Shown piece after piece: positions 13,017 to 14,300 of a stretch of 14,300 nucleotides of DNA. Location of the stretch: positions 1 to 14,300 of the forward strand of contig CAWUJS010000048.1 in the NCBI GenBank assembly GCA_963922705.1. The letters run 5' to 3'. The notes beneath the pieces are model-generated. The model had not been told where the DNA came from. It made no database searches and saw nothing but the letters and a program-made list of their open reading frames with translations. The first letter of the stretch is position 1; the number at the start of each line of letters is the position of its first letter. The stretch is from TMED27 sp963922705 (GTDB lineage Bacteria > Pseudomonadota > Alphaproteobacteria > Micavibrionales > Micavibrionaceae). The position numbers and the translations under genes are program-made.

Positions 13017-13505
13017 ATGATGGATGAGATAGCCAAGAAGATGGCTGAAATGAGAAAAGAGCAGCCAGCCCCGAAAGAACAGAAGCGCTATGATCCGAAT
13101 ACAATGAAAGGGCAGTTTAATACCCGTACTTCCGAGAAGTTTACGACCAACGAAGCCCATAGAGCCAAGACAAGGGCAGAGGCCGAAGCGAAGAGGGCGC
13201 AAGTGCCACCAGAGTACAGAGCAAAGCCTTACGAGCAGGAAACGCCAAAAGAACAGCCTAAGCAGCATGAAGATTTTACATCGAAGATGAAATCCTCATA
13301 CGCCAAGGCGGAAGGTACGATCAAGAAGAAGTGGGAAGAGTTCATGGGCGAGGCGAAGTCACAGCCTGAGCCAGAGGCTAGGGAAGAAAAGCCAAGAGCT
13401 AAAATGTCTTCTGGTTTTAATCAGGCGAGCTTTGATGGCGTTAAAACTGATCCTCCACCATCTCAATCCATAGATGATGATCTAGGAGTTAGTGAGCCGA
13501 ACTAA
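13017..13505 (+). CDS. Charged low-complexity protein, probable C-terminal remnant of a mobilisation gene
   Basis: The first ATG gives 162 residues. The same frame is open upstream to 12879, where a TAG sits inside the IS6-like repeat, and the upstream codons read like protein (IKNFDPIKTHTEQQAKSERKNWFTPATEKTK). A real gene therefore probably began further upstream and was cut by the element. The whole sequence is Lys/Glu/Pro/Gln-rich, with two Phe-containing islands (GQFNTRTSEKF, SGFNQASFDGVK). Such tails are common at the C-terminus of relaxases and other mobilisation proteins, but no catalytic motif is present and the identity is inferred. No ribosome site is convincing at 13017. It may still be expressed, or may be a relic. 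Confidence 0.4.
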   Translation: MMDEIAKKMAEMRKEQPAPKEQKRYDPNTMKGQFNTRTSEKFTTNEAHRAKTRAEAEAKRAQVPPEYRAKPYEQETPKEQPKQHEDFTSKMKSSYAKAEGTIKKKWEEFMGEAKSQPEPEAREEKPRAKMSSGFNQASFDGVKTDPPPSQSIDDDLGVSEPN

Positions 13506-13643
13506 CTGAGTAAAAAAATCATGTGCTTTCATCGATTCCAGTTGAGGTTGTGAGGTATTTTTTATAACATCTAGCATAATCAGAAATTGAATAAAATCCG
13601 TTGGTTGAGTTCTATTGCTTGGCTATAGAGGGGTAAGGTATTT

Positions 13644-14300
13644 ATGAGCTTAACCGCAGATGAAGTGTATACGGCGTTGTTGAGGAAAAATTATTTTCCA
13701 GCTCAGAAAGGTTCGTATGAAGAAATTCCACCTATATTTACTACTGAAGGTTTGACCGAAGAGGTGGCGGTTTCAATTGCAGCGCTTGAGACAAGAAAGA
13801 AGGGTTTTGATTATATTTGCTACACTAGCACTAGATTTGATTTAGTACCTAGGGTTTTTCAAATACCTTTTCCCAAAGGGTATATAGATTTGTGTGGTTG
13901 TATCAAAGTGAATTGGGATACCTTAAAAAAAGTTTGCCATGGAAGGTTGAGCGCTGTAAAGCCGTCCAAGCATGAGGATGGTAGGATCATTATAATGGAC
14001 TACGGGGATCGAGATGAAAAGGATTACTGGCATATAGAAAAATCTTTTTCAGAAAAGTTTGGCATTCATTCGGATATTACTAATTTTTATTCAAGTATTT
14101 ATACCCACTCGATAGGATGGGCTGCTGTAGGGCAAGAAACTGCTAAAAACTCTAATGGGAAGCAGTGGTATGATAAGCTAGATAGATTCCAACGTTTGAC
14201 TACACGTAATGAGACAAAGGGTATACCAATTGGCCCCGCTTCATCCAATATAGAACCCTCTGCAAAAGTCGGGAATAATGTAGTAGTATTATTCTATGCA
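13644..14300 (+). CDS. Reverse transcriptase of the UG/Abi-like (defence-associated) type, partial
   Basis: The frame runs off the window after 219 codons. RT motif A is clear: SDITNFYSSIYTHSIGWAA (the hDIxNFYxSIYTHSI form used by the defence-type RT groups). Motif B is TKGIPIGPASSNI. Upstream, the IPFPKGYIDLCGCIKVNW and DGRIIIMDYGD segments match the fingers region of the same groups. The catalytic YxDD of motif C would lie beyond the window. Such RTs (DRT, Abi) protect against phage. After SSNI the reading (EPSAKVGNNVVVLFYA) does not look like the usual helix (EIIL..ID), so the end may be rearranged. A possible promoter is TTGGTT (13601-13606) and TATAGA (13624-13629), but this leaves a very short leader. 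Confidence 0.75.
   Translation, partial: MSLTADEVYTALLRKNYFPAQKGSYEEIPPIFTTEGLTEEVAVSIAALETRKKGFDYICYTSTRFDLVPRVFQIPFPKGYIDLCGCIKVNWDTLKKVCHGRLSAVKPSKHEDGRIIIMDYGDRDEKDYWHIEKSFSEKFGIHSDITNFYSSIYTHSIGWAAVGQETAKNSNGKQWYDKLDRFQRLTTRNETKGIPIGPASSNIEPSAKVGNNVVVLFYA

Noticed and set aside
13506..13643. Retron-type msr/msd RNA upstream of the reverse transcriptase
   Set aside because: The 138-base gap has no long inverted repeats or paired priming-type structure that I can see.

Overview
The window looks like part of a low-GC alphaproteobacterial plasmid. The strongest marker is a RepC-family replication initiator (about 9.4-10.8 kb, minus strand) with a small divergent antisense RNA gene just upstream of it. 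That arrangement is characteristic of alphaproteobacterial repABC replicons. Supporting markers are a TraC-like mobilisation protein, a ParA with a ribbon-helix-helix partner, a large ParB-like protein, and a run of plasmid backbone genes (DUF3991/Toprim, DUF4942 methyltransferase, DUF6876-like).

Layout. 1-0.3 kb: a TraC-like gene and its terminator. 0.3-2.3 kb, read leftward: a small putative membrane protein, a Toprim/DUF3991 protein, then a RelE-like toxin (interrupted by an in-frame TAG) and a HigA-like antitoxin with its own promoter and operator. 2.3-2.75 kb: a regulatory intergenic region. 2.75-5.85 kb, leftward: a 114-aa orphan, a DUF4942 methyltransferase, a 160-bp imperfect palindrome, two tandem paralogous small proteins and a membrane-anchored Mrr-like nuclease. 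6.1-7.8 kb: the ParB-like protein, leftward. 8.0-8.9 kb: parA plus an RHH gene, rightward, bracketed by repeats. 9.0-10.8 kb: repC and a DUF6876-like gene, leftward. 10.87-10.96 kb: antisense RNA. 11.09-11.52 kb: a dense array of GGTAA/TTACC motifs in front of an HTH/coiled-coil gene. 12.25-12.73 kb: a secreted thermonuclease. 12.87-12.92 kb: a palindrome resembling facing IS6-family ends, which cuts off the 5' part of a charged, possibly relaxase-derived ORF. 13.64-14.3 kb: the start of a defence-type reverse transcriptase that runs off the window.

How the parts fit. RepC and the antisense RNA would control replication. There are up to three segregation or regulation modules: ParA/RHH, the ParB-like protein, and the HTH/coiled-coil protein with its array, which has the layout of the single-protein pSK1 Par system. 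Three leftward units (genes starting near 2274, 5823 and 7759) share a duplicated promoter/leader module, which suggests a co-regulated plasmid regulon. The most notable candidates for new biology are the GGTAA array with its HTH/coiled-coil protein, the three-copy leader with self-complementary Shine-Dalgarno segments, and the palindrome in front of the paralogous small genes. All family calls are from reading motifs by eye; no database search was run.
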